Source: Calycina herbarum (lineage: Eukaryota > Ascomycota > Leotiomycetes > Helotiales > Pezizellaceae). From it: DNA of 64,000 bases. The position numbers were made by a program, and so were the translations under genes. Positions 36,169 through 48,343 of this stretch are shown here, piece by piece. The stretch covers positions 166,097 through 230,096 of the forward strand of contig LLEY01000101.1 in assembly GCA_001414485.1 (NCBI GenBank), read 5' to 3'. The notes below the pieces were generated by a model. That model saw nothing but the letters and a program-made list of their open reading frames with translations, made no database searches and was not told where the DNA came from. The stretch's first letter is position 1. The number at the start of each line of letters is the position of its first letter.

Positions 36169-37468
36169 TCACCACCCCTCAATATTCTTCCTCACAGATT
36201 CTTCGAGGGATGTCCATCCCGTCCTCCCCATACTCTTCAATAGTTCCAAGGCGCGTTCGTTCGCAACGGTTGAGATATCGCGAGGGGTATCGGGCATGTA
36301 GTTCGCGACTACTTTTGCCTCGGGACGGACGGTGCGGATGATGTCCAAGACGTCGCTAAGAGATTTAGTCGTGAACTGTGGATGGGGACAGAAAAGCAAT
36401 AAACTAGGAAAAGATTTGTAAACGTACTTCCAGTTAAAAGGTTGAGCAAACCCCAAGATTCTTTCGTGATTTACTTCTGGATTCAAAAGTGCAGCGATAT
36501 GAAGGAGTGCCGTATCTTGAACGTCTATGAACCACTCTATTTCTCATCAGCATCCTTATTTTTTACTTGGCCTCTGATAAATGGGGATGGACTCACGTAG
36601 AGGAATATCCAACCTCTCTCCCCTCAACAATTTCAAAGCAAACTTCCCCGTATGACCCGGTTCTTTACTTCTATCTAGTATTTGACCCATTACCGTATCC
36701 GGCAGTATGGCATTGACCCTAAAGCCCGGTTTCTCATCTTCAACAAACTTCCAAATTGCCTTCTCAGCTAATGCTTTGCTGGCCGCGTAAACGTGGAAAC
36801 CTGTGGGGTTTGGTCCTTGGGCTTCACGGATGGAAGCCTCGTTCCAAGTCGTGGCATCAATGTGGAATTTTACATTTGGCAAGATCAAAGAAGCAGCTGT
36901 GGAGGAAGAAGTATAAACGAAGGATTTTATTCCAGGGTGTTTTTGTGCTGCCTGGAGGAGATTGAGGCAGCCAGATATGTTTTCTGGGATTACGGTGGTG
37001 GGAGAGGGGGTGAGGGATACGTTTGATGCTACATGAATTACTCCTGAGATTCCTTTTGGAAGATGTTAGACTGTGGTTTGGCGATCATTACGAGTTCCAT
37101 GGTTGTGCAAGGTGGCTAGAGTTGGCAGTAGGTGAATGAAAGAAAATAAAATTTGAAGTTGAAGGAGGCTGGGGTTGAGGGGTCGGTAGCGGGTAAAGAG
37201 TGAAAACTGAAGGAGGTGTTAGGAGCTCACCATCGAGATGTTTATCAAATAATTCTTCGGCGATATTGGGTATGAGAATCGCTTCGAACCTCCCTTTCCC
37301 ATGGGTGTCTTTCCATTGAGCACTGATTGTTTCGACGTTGGCGAGATCTCGGGTTGTCCCTCGTACTCTGTACCCCAAGATCAAAAGTTGGTCTACGATG
37401 TGGGATGCTACGAAACCATTACAGCCCGTGACGAGTATCATTGAGTCTTTTGGGATTTCTGGAGTCAT
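36169..37468 (-). CDS. NAD(P)-dependent reductase of the DFR/cinnamoyl-CoA reductase (extended SDR) type
   Basis: Exons 37468-37231, 37052-36597, 36536-36428 and 36355-36169 join in frame to 329 residues, usual for the family. The N-terminal nucleotide site is ILVTGCNGFVASHIVDQLL (TGxxGxxxxH form) with an Arg-rich second strand (VRGTTRD) that favours NADPH. Then GVIHVASNVS, FVYTSSSTAA with the catalytic Ser region and Tyr168-x-x-x-Lys172 in FHVYAASKALAEKA. Later motifs are FRVNAILPDTVMG and FIDVQDTALLHIAAL. Fungal relatives reduce aldehydes and ketones such as methylglyoxal; the exact substrate cannot be read from sequence. The second acceptor is an unusual AAAAG|G; the nearby CACAG acceptor would create a stop, which decided the choice. 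Intron 1 (178 bp) is longer than its neighbours. Confidence 0.85.
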
Positions 37469-38797
37469 GATTGGGGTATTTGTGCAATGAGTTATCTGGA
37501 AAGGGTAGGTTTTGGGAGAATACTTGAGGTGTTGAGAATTGGGTTTGAATGGTATTTCTGCATATTTAAGAGATGGAGTTGTTTTAAACTTGGAGCTTAT
37601 AAATGCGGTTGAGCGGCTAAGGTGGTAAATGAAATGCTGGTAATTGCATTGCTGCAACGTCAATTTATATTGACCATTGACGACACACGTGTAGGGTGTG
37701 AGTTACTCGGTGTTTCGGGCAATGATGGGAAAGCACTGGTTTACGTCAATGATTGATATTGCAAAGTTTAGCTGTTAAGAGAGAATGTAGATAGGGGGAT
37801 TCGAACGTTTGACCTCGAAGAATTGGAAACCTTATAGGTAAAGTTTAAAGTAAATTGAAAAGGAAGGTTTTATGGGAGAGGCAGTGAAAGAAAAGTTCAT
37901 ACTCAACTTGTGGTTTTGATTGCTGTGGGGCTTTTTGAGGTGGGAAGTGAAATCTGGAGGACTTCATCCTGGCACGATTTTATTGCTCAAAAGAAAGACT
38001 TACTGCTGGATTATCAGGCTGCATGCAAACCTGGCTTCTTAATCCGAAAAGTCTGAAATGAACGAGTGAAGAGGAAGTCCTACGGTAATATGAAAGGAAA
38101 ATAGGGGGGCTGGGAGGTGGTTGGCGACCCCCACCTTAACCCCCATGCGGGTGAGGTGGCTGGACCCCGCCATCAACAACCTCAAGATACTTACAACATG
38201 CCCAACTGCAGATTTCCAGCATCTTCGCGCCGCAACCGCCTGCAGTTCTGTTCGATGCCACGATATCCCATCATTGAGAAGCTCTATTGCGACGTCGATT
38301 CAAAGATGTGAATGGAAGGTAAACTGCCCCCAACCCCTCACATGGACGCGACAATGCGGGCAGTTGCGAATGGAGGCAGCTCTTGCTGTTGAACAGTCCC
38401 CTTCCGAAATCCGAGAGGGCTTCTAACCCGACCATCTAGATCGTTCTATTCGAGACTGCCTTTGGGAAGCTCCTTCCTTCAAACTCCAACAGTTCTGATC
38501 GCCTTCCACCTAAGCTCAAGTGTGCTGGGAAGGTTCATCACGACGTCCGGTAGGTTATCTCCTCGTCGCTCCTTCCCCTCAACCACTCTGCCACCATGAA
38601 TAAATATGCTTTCGAACCAGATTTTGTTTCGGCATCTGTTGGAGCCGAAGATGCTCAAGGGAAGGAAGGAACGGAAAGAACCACACGACCGGTCGCAGCA
38701 TACATGAGTAGAGAGCGATGGGCAGCAGCACTTCCGACAAACTCAGCCTTCTCGAAAGACCGCATCACAGCACCACCAACGCCTCGATACCGGCAAG
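37469..38797. promoter_or_regulatory. Divergent promoter region between reductase and cation exchanger
   Basis: A 1.3 kb gap between two divergent genes. The right half (38120-38590) is GC-richer and contains CT-rich leader-like sequence (cgctccttcccctc). A short frame starting at 38596 (MNKYAFEPDFVSASVGAED) overlaps the presumed leader and could be an alternative N-terminus, but it stops at 38910 in a different frame. Confidence 0.4.
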
Positions 38798-40349
38798 ATG
38801 AAGGGCGCTCTCCTCAAAAGTCCTCCGCGGGGCAATCGAGCCACGCAGATTGCAGCAGCTTCCGTTCCTCAATCAGCAGCAGACGCTCTTCGTGCTGCCT
38901 CCTCAAATGACCTCCTCCCAACGATCATGACCCAGAGTCTGATGCCCCCCAACCCAAGTCCTGGTCGTCGTTCACGCACCCGCTCAAACCGATCCACTCG
39001 ATCCGCTCGATCCGACCGAAATCACAATGGACATAGAGTCACAACAGGAATTCAGCCAGAGGGAGAGAGTGGTCGGTCTGGAATACACCCACACAAGATG
39101 TTGCCCATTTGCTGGCGTTCTACCAGTGGTGCTTCGCAACTTTGCAACATTTTGTGGCCTGTCGTACCGGTAGCGATTGGAATTCGCTTCATACGAGCTG
39201 ATCTCCACTTGGCTATCTTCATTCTCAACTATATTGCCATGGTTCCATGTGCCAACATGATTGGCTTTGCTGGACAAGAAATGGCAAGGAAGTTGCACAA
39301 GGTGTTTGGAGTCTTGTTGGAGACAACTCTCGGCTCTGTCGTTGAGATTGTCATGTTCATGGTCTTGGTTCTAAACGAGCAGTACGAAGTCATTCAAGCT
39401 GCAATTCTTGGATCGGTTTTAGCAACTCAGCTTCTTTGCTTAGGCATGTGCTTCATGGTTGGAGGTCTTCGGCACGAAGAGCAGGAATTCGACGAGGAGA
39501 TTGGTGAAATTGGAAGCGATTTGCTTCTCACAGCGTAAGACTCTCGATCCCCAAACGTACTATTCACAACTCACACCTCGTAGTGGATTCGGTCTCATCA
39601 TTCCCACCCTCTTCCATGCTGCCGTGACCTCTGAAGGTACAGCTACGACTGGTGAAATTGCCGACAAGGTCCTCCGCATTTCTCGAATCACCTCCATTCT
39701 CCTCATCGTCTCCTACATCATTTATGTGTGGTTTCAGATGCGTACACACCAAAGTATTTACGACGCCATCTTCGAAGCCGATGAGGATAAGGATGTTGAC
39801 CGTGATGAGGACCTGAAGAAGGAGAAGCTCACGTTTTCGGAATGTGTTTTGGCTCTTGTGATTTCCATATCGTTGGTCACGGTCATCGCTATTAGCCTCG
39901 TCGAAGAGATTGAGTACTTGGTTGAAGATCGCGGTGTTTCGGATAGCTTTGTCGGCCTGATTCTCGTTCCTCTTGTCGAAAAGTTTGCGGAGCATCTCAC
40001 TGCCATTGATGAAGCTTGGGACAATCAAATGAATCTCGCCCTTGCCCACGTTCTGGGAGCTACAATTCAGACATCTCTCTTCAATGGACCTCTAGTTGTT
40101 CTCGTTGGATGGGGTCTCAATCTGCCAATGGATCTGAATCTTTCGGTTTTCAATATGGTCGTTCTGATTCTTGCCATCCTTGTCGTTGGTAACTTCTTGC
40201 GTGATCAGAAGTCCAACTATCTCGAAGGTTCTCTTTGTGTCATTGTCTATATAAATATCGCTGTTGCGGCATTCTACTATCCCAATCCAACACCCGAGTC
40301 CGATGGAATCAATCCAAAGAAACTCCTCACATCAATGGTCGGCTATTGA
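38798..40349 (+). CDS. CAX-family cation/proton exchanger with non-canonical signature motifs
   Basis: Exons 38798-39534 and 39584-40349 join in frame to 500 residues. Residues 1-95 are a basic disordered tail (RRSRTRSNRSTRSARSDR). About ten membrane segments follow, from CNILWPVVPVAIGIRF to GSLCVIVYINIAVAAFYY. The two alpha repeats are recognisable: VFGVLLETTLGSVVEIV (about 170-186) and LVPLVEKFAEHLTAIDEAWD (about 374-393), and the loop before the second half is acidic (EADEDKDVDRDED). Canonical vacuolar Ca2+/H+ exchangers have GNAVE and GNAAEH in these repeats; here they read GSVVE and EKFAEH. It probably belongs to a divergent fungal branch moving cations across the vacuolar or another internal membrane. 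The start is the least certain part: 38798 is the first ATG of the frame after the stop at 38705. Confidence 0.85.
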
Positions 40350-40591
40350 TGGACTGGGTGGCAAGAGGGGGCAGATTTTGAGACAGGAAACATTGATCAT
40401 TTTATTTTCTGGGCATTCGAAAAGGAATGGAACGACAAATTAACACTGGCTCAGCCTAGAGAGGAGACTGGAGGGGTAGGATGCAAGATAAATTTCCGTT
40501 TTGGGACCAAACAGAGTAGCATATAAAGAATTCTTGGCGATGTTTGTAAAATTAGGGTAGCTTTATGAAATAAATAATGTTTTTCTTTAAC

Positions 40592-40607
40592 CACTGCAAG
40601 TGCAGTG
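40592..40607. other. Hairpin CACTGC-AAGT-GCAGTG, 3' of the intact RRM-family gene
   Basis: Perfect 6 bp stem with a 4 nt loop. Related hairpins occur at 46030-46045 and 48131-48146, each downstream of another gene of the array. Here it lies between the convergent stops of the exchanger gene and the RRM-family gene. Confidence 0.6.
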
Positions 40608-41292
40608 TCCACATTCATGCTTCTTCGTGGGATGGAACTTTCCAGTGAGCGAAAGAAAGGTGAAAATGGTTGTCAATTTTCAAAGTCATTTTCGTGTCGA
40701 GTTGAATGTCTTGAAAAAGCGTCCATCTTTATTGTCTTTGTAGAACCTTGCAAGACAATAGTTATAGAGGTAAAGATACGATACTACAGTTTTATATACA
40801 TACGAAACTTCAAGAAAGATAGGGGGTGGGATTTTGGTGTTTGTACTTACAGATAATTGCACGGGACCGGACCCCTGAAGGTAAAGTACTTCTTTTTTAT
40901 TATTGAGTACCTATGTTGACGTGCCTTGATACTAGAATACCACTCGGATGATACACCACCAAGACTGTGTCCAAATTATTTGTCCTGGATGAACTCCCAA
41001 CACATTCCAAGTATCAAAACACCACTACCAGGCGACGCCGAAATCAACATAATGCAGAAACGAAAGACCCTTTCCCATCACCAGTTTTTCACTCCAGAAT
41101 CCCGTCCACCAACTCCAGCAATTAATTCCACCACCACACAAAAACCGCGAAGCAAAAGAGAGGAAGGGCCAATGAATGTACCGAGAAGAAAAAGAAAAAG
41201 TACACCAACTATTTTGCCATCGCCATTCCCAGAATGAAAGCCGAGTTGGCACGGGTCGATTGGATCGCAGGCATCATAAATGATTCGATCAA

Positions 41293-44286
41293 TCAAATAC
41301 CCGGATAAGCAATGGAGTTGATTGGTGCATTATACGACGCAGGGAAGCCTGGCCAGTCAAGCAAGATGGTTCGTCTATTAGCACCACATGGGTCCTGTGC
41401 GTAATCAACAGTGATGTCGTGCTCGCCACCATTTCGATAGTCTCGCTCCAAGCATTTCTTTGCTGCTCGACTCTGTCCTCGGATTGATTGAAAATGTAGC
41501 TCAATCTCTCTGGTTCCTGGCTCGATGTTGTCAACCTGGCGGGACCAGACAAGTTCAAAGTCGAGTTTCAAGAGGAGAAAGTCGACGACGGACTCCTCTG
41601 TGAACTTGTCGTCATTCATGGGACCTCTGATCTTCAGGGCTCGGGATTGCCCAATTTCATATGGCTCAGCAGCGCAAGCTGTATCTCTGCTCCAGACCAC
41701 TGTCATAAGTTTGCCTCCAAGGTAAATGCCAAGTGCCTTGCTCTTCGACATGTAACGGTCAGCCGCATCACGATCCATGAAAGTAACTGTGACGGCGCAA
41801 TTATCGTGCTTTCCTCGAAGTGGTGGCTTCTTGTAATACGAGTAAATTGGGTCTTCAAAGGTTGAGAAGATCTCCTCGTGTGTTACTGAACGATCCACCG
41901 ACTTGATGAAGACAGCGCAGTTTTGACCCGCTGGAGTCAGTGCATTTCGGATCATCTTTTGCGAAATCGATCCCTTATACATGCAGGTTCTTAGATTGAT
42001 ACCCGCAAGGTAGGCCTGGTATAGGAGGACCGGGTTGCATTTTGGTCGCCAACCTGTCTTTGAGTAGGAAGGCGCAAAATTGTCCTTGGATATTCTGACC
42101 GTCATATTGGTGGCTCCATCGTCGTCACTCTCAGCCTTCACACTCTCAGCCTGCACTTGTTCGACGGCCATCGCGCGGCCATAAACATTCGAGATGTATG
42201 CATCGTACGTAAGATGTTCCAAATTTTGTTGGCCGATTGTTGGGGCTACTTGCAATGGGGTTCTGATGTTCGACACCGGGACACCTTTGTACCAGTCGGC
42301 TAACCGAAGCTTGTGTTTCTCATTGAGAAAATCCGGATTTCTTGACAAAATCGGGAAATAACCGAAGAGACCACCTGGGCCGGTGCTAAACACTATTGCA
42401 CGGTTAGCTGGAGCTAAGATCTCAGTCAAGGAAGAAAGACATACAGCCAAGTCGGATGAGGTTATTCTCGATGACGGATAAGACTTCTCTGATATCAGCT
42501 GAACGCCGAGTCCAAAGACCATAGAAAGCAACTAGCGTTTGTCAGCACTTGTCAAGTATGGGATCAGTCACCTACAGTAGACGTCGTTTTCGTCTTGGTC
42601 TCTCAATGCTTGGATCAATTCAATGGTTTCTCTCTCCAGTGCCTTTTCCTCGTCCGTTGGCGAATTTGGCTGCGAGTCGTGACTCTCATCAGAGACTCCT
42701 ATTTATTTGTTAATGTTATATATTCTGTAACTTGGGTGGCAATACTTACTGCGGTTGCCTTGGACTACATTGGCAGTGCTAGTGTTTTGTCCTCGGGTGC
42801 GACTCATATTGGCGAAAGATCCGTAATTGGCACTTGCCATGGTATTGTAGCTCATGCTTTCCATTGAAGCGTTGCTTCCATAGGAAGTTTCTATCACTTT
42901 GTTAGTATATATTGGTTTTCTTGAATCAGGGGGTTTGTCTTTACGACGATGGCCCTGGTATTGAGCAGAGCCGAAAGAGCCATGCATAGCACCATTATAA
43001 CCTCCCATCATCATATGCGATGTGTTGTTTTTGGGGGAAATCGTTGGGGGAAATCCTTTTACGTGTTAGCTTTGTTTGACTCTTTAAGGGGGATCATTCG
43101 CTTACCTTGCATGCCTGAGGCTTTCATGGTTGGGACGTTGGCATTCGCCATGGAACCACCGACGTTGTTGCTTTCCACCTGAGAGAAACGTTCTGCTGCC
43201 ATATTAGTGTTATGTTTCTTTGAAGATGTTTTGGATTGCTCACGACGTGGGGGCTGGGTCATGCCTGGAATAGCTCTATGTTGTCCACGATTTTGTTGAA
43301 AGGCCAATTGAACGTTGCGGAATCGATCAAATGTGCGAGTTTCCCGAAGGTCGTAGACACTACTAGGTGGATCTGTCATTTGTCAATGTATGTTTCTTCG
43401 CGTTGTGGGGTGCGTAACTTACGAGGATAGACTCGAGTTTCGCCGAAACCACTCATGTTGATATTAACAGTGGTTGCGCGACCATTCATATGGAGTTGTG
43501 ATGGACCACTTGAGTTACCGAAGCCATGGGATTGTCCGTCAGGCATTAGGGAGGCGTTGGTGTTGCCACGTCCCGATTGTGTACCTGTTGTGATGTTAGT
43601 GTTGTATATACGTGATGTGATGTTGGGTCTTTCCGCTTACGGGGTAGAGGGGTAGATGCCTTTCTATCGTCAAGACTCAAGTTGGCGAAGACATCATCAT
43701 CATCACCCAGTCCCGGGCTGGGGTTGGTAGTGCTAGATAATGCGTCTACTGTTCCATTAGCGTTGTGTTTCCTTGATTGTGGATCGTACCACTTACCTTG
43801 CCCGCCTTGGTCAACACCTCTACGTTCCCGAATCATGGAAGGTGGTGGGCCCATCTTTTGCATGAAGCTTTTGGCGCCGCGATCTCCTCCATAATTCGTG
43901 GCGGGGTTTGGGGTAGGATGAGCAGCGCCAGATGGCGTGTCTATTGTTCTATCAGTCTTGTGTTTCCTTGATCGTGGATGGCATCACTTACTACAATCAC
44001 CTTGGCTAACACCTGTGTGTGGCCGATTCTGTGCAGAACCCATTCCCATGTATTGCTCATCCGGGTTTCCTCCATATGGACGGACAGGCATTGGTGGTTG
44101 ATCCATAACACGACGTGCTGCCTCTGTTTCTAGCATCTTGTCAACCTTATTCCCTCTCCAATATATGTTGGCTTGCTTACTTTCAAAGCCCGGTGGTATA
44201 CGTGGAGCGGATTTGGTTGGGTCTCGGGTGTATCGGGATGCATCTTGGTTCTGAGAACCTTCGCGCGGTCGGTCGGACTCCATCAT
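41293..44286 (-). CDS. RRM-like protein, intact member of a local tandem family (828 aa, 11 exons)
   Basis: Exons 44286-43992, 43940-43797, 43745-43641, 43584-43423, 43372-43244, 43195-43106, 43055-42945, 42890-42750, 42698-42576, 42531-42445 and 42392-41293 join in frame; all ten introns are phase 1. Residues 1-440 are a disordered Asn/Ser/Gly/Pro-rich tail built from small exons. About 400-500 is helical (ETIELIQALRDQDENDVYF, RSADIREVLSVIENNLIRL). About 620-696 fits an RNA-recognition motif: NCAVFIKSVDRSVTHEEI as strand 1/RNP2 and NCAVTVTFMDRDAADRYM as RNP1. The C-terminus ends with GQSRAAKKCLERDY and YAQDPCGANRR, a block shared with the two broken paralogues upstream. RNA binding is inferred; no catalytic motif is seen. 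Introns 5 and 7 are short and in-frame, so retention is possible. An upstream non-coding or short first exon is likely. Confidence 0.75.
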
Positions 44287-44885
44287 GGAGTGGAACCGGT
44301 CGAGGGGGGAAGGGAACTTAGCCAGTTCGGTACGCTTGATGAAAGGGGATGAGGATTGACGATGACCTATGCTATTGGCGAGTTGTTAGTATTGTTTGAT
44401 GTAGAGAGGAGTTTTGAGTTGCGGGAAGAGTGATGAGGGAAGGGCAATGGAGGTTTGTTGACTTTACCTATTGCGTGTTGCTCAACAGCGAGTCGCGTCG
44501 TCAATACTCGAATAACCACAAGGCGCGAAGCTGAAGTATCGATGCTATCGAGATGTCAGCCAAATGGTTTCAAAAAAGGCTTTTTGAAGGCTTATTGTGC
44601 ATAGCCTACCTACCTTTGTGGATAAAGAAAGGTTATCGCGAAGACACAAGGTCGCGATGAGGGGTGCAAAGAGCGCAAAGAGCGAAACTATTGATGAACT
44701 GTTAATCAAACCATCAAGGGGATGTCTTCATCAAAGATAAACAAGTGTATGGCTATACATACCTTTGTCTCCTTGATAGATGAAGGATGGTGTTGTCGTG
44801 ATAGAAGAAGGGTAAGGGTAGTCGTGGTGGAGAAAGATGTGTGTGTGGAAGGGAGGAAGGTTGCTTGTTGTCTTGCATGCACTGG

Positions 44886-44893
44886 TATATATA
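44886..44893 (-). promoter_or_regulatory. TATA box of the intact RRM-family gene (probable)
   Basis: ggtatatatagacc is followed on the minus strand by a CA/CT-rich start-site region and leader (ttccacacacacatc). That places the transcript start about 550 bp before the ATG at 44286, with room for leader introns (a GTATGT donor lies near 44762). Confidence 0.4.
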
Positions 44894-46530
44894 GACCTTC
44901 TGAAGGGGGGCACCCTCCAGCTAGGCGGATGATTATGTTCACCGTCACGTGGGCTGGTGTTTGGGTTGTGGGGCAGAGTGGCTCATAGCAACGACTTCCA
45001 GGGGATGAATCTGGTTCAGGTAGCTGCGGGCCTGCTGGTTGGCTCTTTCTGGTTCTGAAGGGACTTGGTGGTGGTTTTGGACCTTCAGAAGGGAAGTGAA
45101 GTTGCATCAGGGGAAGCTCATAGGTTTAGCGAGTGAACAAGTTGAGAGGATGCCAAGACTGAAGGTAAGTTTTGCTTCCATTGTTTTCTTTTGTGGGTCA
45201 TTCAGGTCTGCCAGCGCGCTTAGCAGCACCTGGATGACCGCAACTTTGAGATTGGGTATTCACGGAGCGTTTGGCGTTGTTTTTTGTTTTGATACTATTG
45301 ATTTTTGCATGGACTTAGGTGTCTAGAGCGCGATTTGGAGGGAGAACGCGATTTGAAGAGGAAATAGATGGAGGCAAAATGGCAGAGCTTGATTTGAGTA
45401 GTTAGTGGGAGTGAGTGATGGGTTAAAGTTGCTGTTCTGGGGGTATACTCACGAGAATGGCTTTGAGGTTGAGAGAACCATTTTTGGGGAACGAGACGGC
45501 AATCTTTGGAAGAATTATGCTTAGAATTTGCGGTTTTCTTGGAGAATTTGCTGTGTCATTGTATATCTATACATTTCTCACTTGGAAAGACGTAAAACCT
45601 GCGGGACTGGGCAGATTTTGATAACTTCAGTCTAGATTTGATGTGTTTTCCACTGTGGGAATTGAAAATACGGCGAAGGCAGGTGATTTTTGGGGATTCT
45701 CAGATGCTCGGCTCCTTGCTCTGTAATGGGGCTTCTATTTGAAATTTTTACTGCTTGGGAAATTGGCTTCAGATGACTTTGGATGAGTAGTGGGTGCTGG
45801 AAGATGGGGAAAAGAAATTACGGTTCAATTATTCCTAAAAGGATGAAAACTTCTCGATTCCGACGAGTTTTGCATTCTTGAATCGTGGCGCTTAGAGTCT
45901 GGAAATTGTCACGGAGTTGGATCGAAATGGATTGGATTTTGGCTATGGCTTGCAGAAATGGGGTTGATATTCATGTAAAGCAAAAGACAAGTAGATATAG
46001 ATCGCAGAACAGAAATTATTTCCCAAAGCCGCTGCAAGCGCAGCGTCTATTCTCTTTGATTTCCGTAATTTTGTCTTTGGATGTAGATCTTCGTTTTCCA
46101 CCACCTAAGAAAATTGGGATCTCTCTAGATTGGAATTTCAAGCATTTTGGCATCATTGAATTTTCTTCGCGATTGTGGTGGAATTTGGATAGTGCTTCTT
46201 TGTTAGATTCTGAGAGTTAACATTATTTATTTCTGGCATCTTCTGATTTTATTTTTTTGCTGAATCAACTGCTATCAATGGCTGGTAGTCTTTTACCGCG
46301 CCGCCAGGAATTGGAAATGGATCACTCGCAAGATGGGAGAAACGGACTTTTGGTGAGCAACTTTTTCATTTTTTGGGGGGTTCCCCTGTAGGGCCTTCAG
46401 CTAACCAAATTTACATACTTTACAATATTTTGGACAATATGCGCCACATCCATATTTACTGGTATAATTACGATATCCAAGTTTTTTAATATCTAACATG
46501 GAGAACACCCAACAGGATTCCCCACTCCCC
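44894..46530. other. Spacer between the RRM-family gene and the next array member
   Basis: No coding frame stands up. A hairpin CGCTGC-AAGC-GCAGCG lies at 46030-46045, about 490 bp past the stop of the upstream array gene. The rest is AT-rich spacer. Confidence 0.4.
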
Positions 46531-47505
46531 TTAAGAATCTCGGATCATCTCGAAAGTCGTGTCGCCCTGGCAGCCTGAGTCTCGCAAGCCGATTGCCCGC
46601 GCGATGGAGTTCAAAACTACAGTGTTGGTCGATTGTCCGATCATCTGTCCTGGCGGAGTGCTAAAACTCAATGTACGACCCATCATTCGTCCTGGTGTGA
46701 GGTACCTCGGGTTACGTTCAGTTGGCTTTGGCGTCGGACTGTTCAGCTCTTCCTCGTCATTGGCGGTGCTTCCACTGTAACTACGGATGTAATCTTGCTT
46801 TTGAGAAGCAAGGGGCTCAGGGGCACTGTTGAATCCGGTGCGGTTGTGGTATCCAGGTGGTGTGTTATCCGATGGCATCGCCTGTCTTGCTCGATTGGAT
46901 TCATTTCCAGTCCAGTTGAAAGAATCCGGGATCATTCCATCTCTGCTGAGCTGTGCCAAGTGGTTTCTAGGTTGTATCGGCAGTCCGTAATTGGCATATT
47001 CTGGCTGGAAGTAGTCCGGTTCGTTGGAATCTTGTTGATGGCTCACTATTGCCTTGTTGGAGTCTGTCATCTCGGGGCTGCTATCTGAATTTGACGGATC
47101 GGTATCGATAACGGTACCCTTCATTGCCGCCAACTGTGACAAGTTATACTGGGCTCGCTCGGCCAACTGTGGGTGCCGCTTTTCCAACTCTTCCCTGGCA
47201 GATGCTGCTATCCGTCAGTTGTGAGTTCAGTCACTTCAATATAAGTTTTGGACTTACCTCCAAGAGTTTCCATATTTCGGAGGATGATTTGCAATCTGCC
47301 CTCGATATATTTCCTATCTTCCAATGTCAAGCCCTCGCGGATTCCTGCTAGTGTCAGTATGTCAAGGTCATTTCAATGTTTTTTGTTCGTCTTACCACCG
47401 GGGAAGCTTGTGTTTAATTCTCGTACAGTGGTACAGATTCGCACATTTGACAAGCGTTGGAAGAGGGCTGTGTTCCTATCGACTCTGTCGTTGAAGGAAT
47501 CCATT
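46531..47505 (-). pseudogene. Second array gene: Gly/Asn/Pro-rich protein with a probable 1 bp insertion
   Basis: Exons 47505-47396, 47347-47258 and 47207-46531, with both introns phase 1 as in the rest of the array. The coding part after the first exon is open: GIREGLTLEDRKYIEGRLQ, NMETLGASAREELEKRHPQ, then a disordered tail (PTPKPTERNPRYL, LSFSTPPGQMIGQ). In exon 1 the ATG frame (MDSFNDRVDRNTALF) and the frame needed at the splice site (QRLSNVRICTTVRELNTSF) differ by one base at a CCC run near 47459. One C too many would explain this. Either it is a frameshift, a sequencing error, or the true start lies elsewhere. There is no RRM in it; it resembles only the N-terminal half of its neighbour. 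Confidence 0.45.
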
Positions 47506-48130
47506 ACGTTTAATGATGTCCGGTTTATCGATAATATGCGCCGCAGATGCTGGAGGATAGAAAGAATGTTAAATGAATCGGTGCGCGATGAAGGTCACGC
47601 GGGGGGTGGGGGGTTGGAGAGATGAGAAGAAGAGATCGGGGAATGGTTTTCGTGGAGAAATGCTAAGCTTTTGCGGGAGACACTGGCGGCAAGCTAGCGG
47701 GGCAACCAGGTCGCAACTAGCTTATGGCCGGTGAATTAGGTTGGGGCCGGCCTAGTTGGCTTTGGAGACTAATGACCAATGGTACCTTGCGTGGAGAGCG
47801 CGCCTGGGCTTGAGATAGACGGGCGCTGGGTCCGTACTATCTTGATAAGGCTGATTTTAAGTCAAGCGAGAGGGGCGAAGTGGGGAAAGGGGGAAGTGAC
47901 GTGTGATGGTCGATTGCACTAAAACTTAGGAAACAAAGTAGTTTCGCCCCATCGGTGTTTTCGAGTAATATTCCGGGGTTTGGGAACAACGGGAAAGTTC
48001 TGGTTTGTTCTATGATTCGGAAATTCTTCTTGGTTTCATGATTGACAAAGAGAGATACAAGGTGGGGGAAATAGTAGAACTGTATGGTAGAATAGGTAGA
48101 TTTGTGAGGAATAAATAATTTCAAGTAGGC

Positions 48131-48146
48131 CACTGCTAGTGCAGTG
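48131..48146. other. Hairpin CACTGC-TAGT-GCAGTG, 3' of the third array gene
   Basis: Same 6 bp stem and 4 nt loop layout as at 40592 and 46030, lying about 200 bp past the stop of the pseudogene at 48.3-49.6 kb. Confidence 0.6.
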
Positions 48147-48343
48147 TTTCACTTTTCGCTTCAAAGTTTGTGGTTGAAAAGAGTTAAATTCAGAAAAGAA
48201 GTGCTTTTTATTTTTATGGTCACGGCAGCATTTTTCGTTCAGATGAGGATAACATTACTTTTAAAGAGATAGTGGGATATAGATATGTATCAAACGAAAG
48301 GGGAAACCAGAAGTAAGCCAGCCACTACCTCTCGGGTTTCTCA

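Noticed and set aside
37795..37835. tRNA-like B box (gattcgaac) on the minus strand
   Set aside because: The T-stem bases do not pair and no acceptor or anticodon stem can be formed around it.
40926..41237. 103-codon plus-strand frame ending in basic residues
   Set aside because: No homology signal, no promoter, and it sits in the 3' flank of the convergent RRM-family gene.
44706..45107. 134-codon minus-strand frame between array genes
   Set aside because: Covers the probable TATA box and leader of the RRM-family gene and has low-complexity Pro/Thr content.
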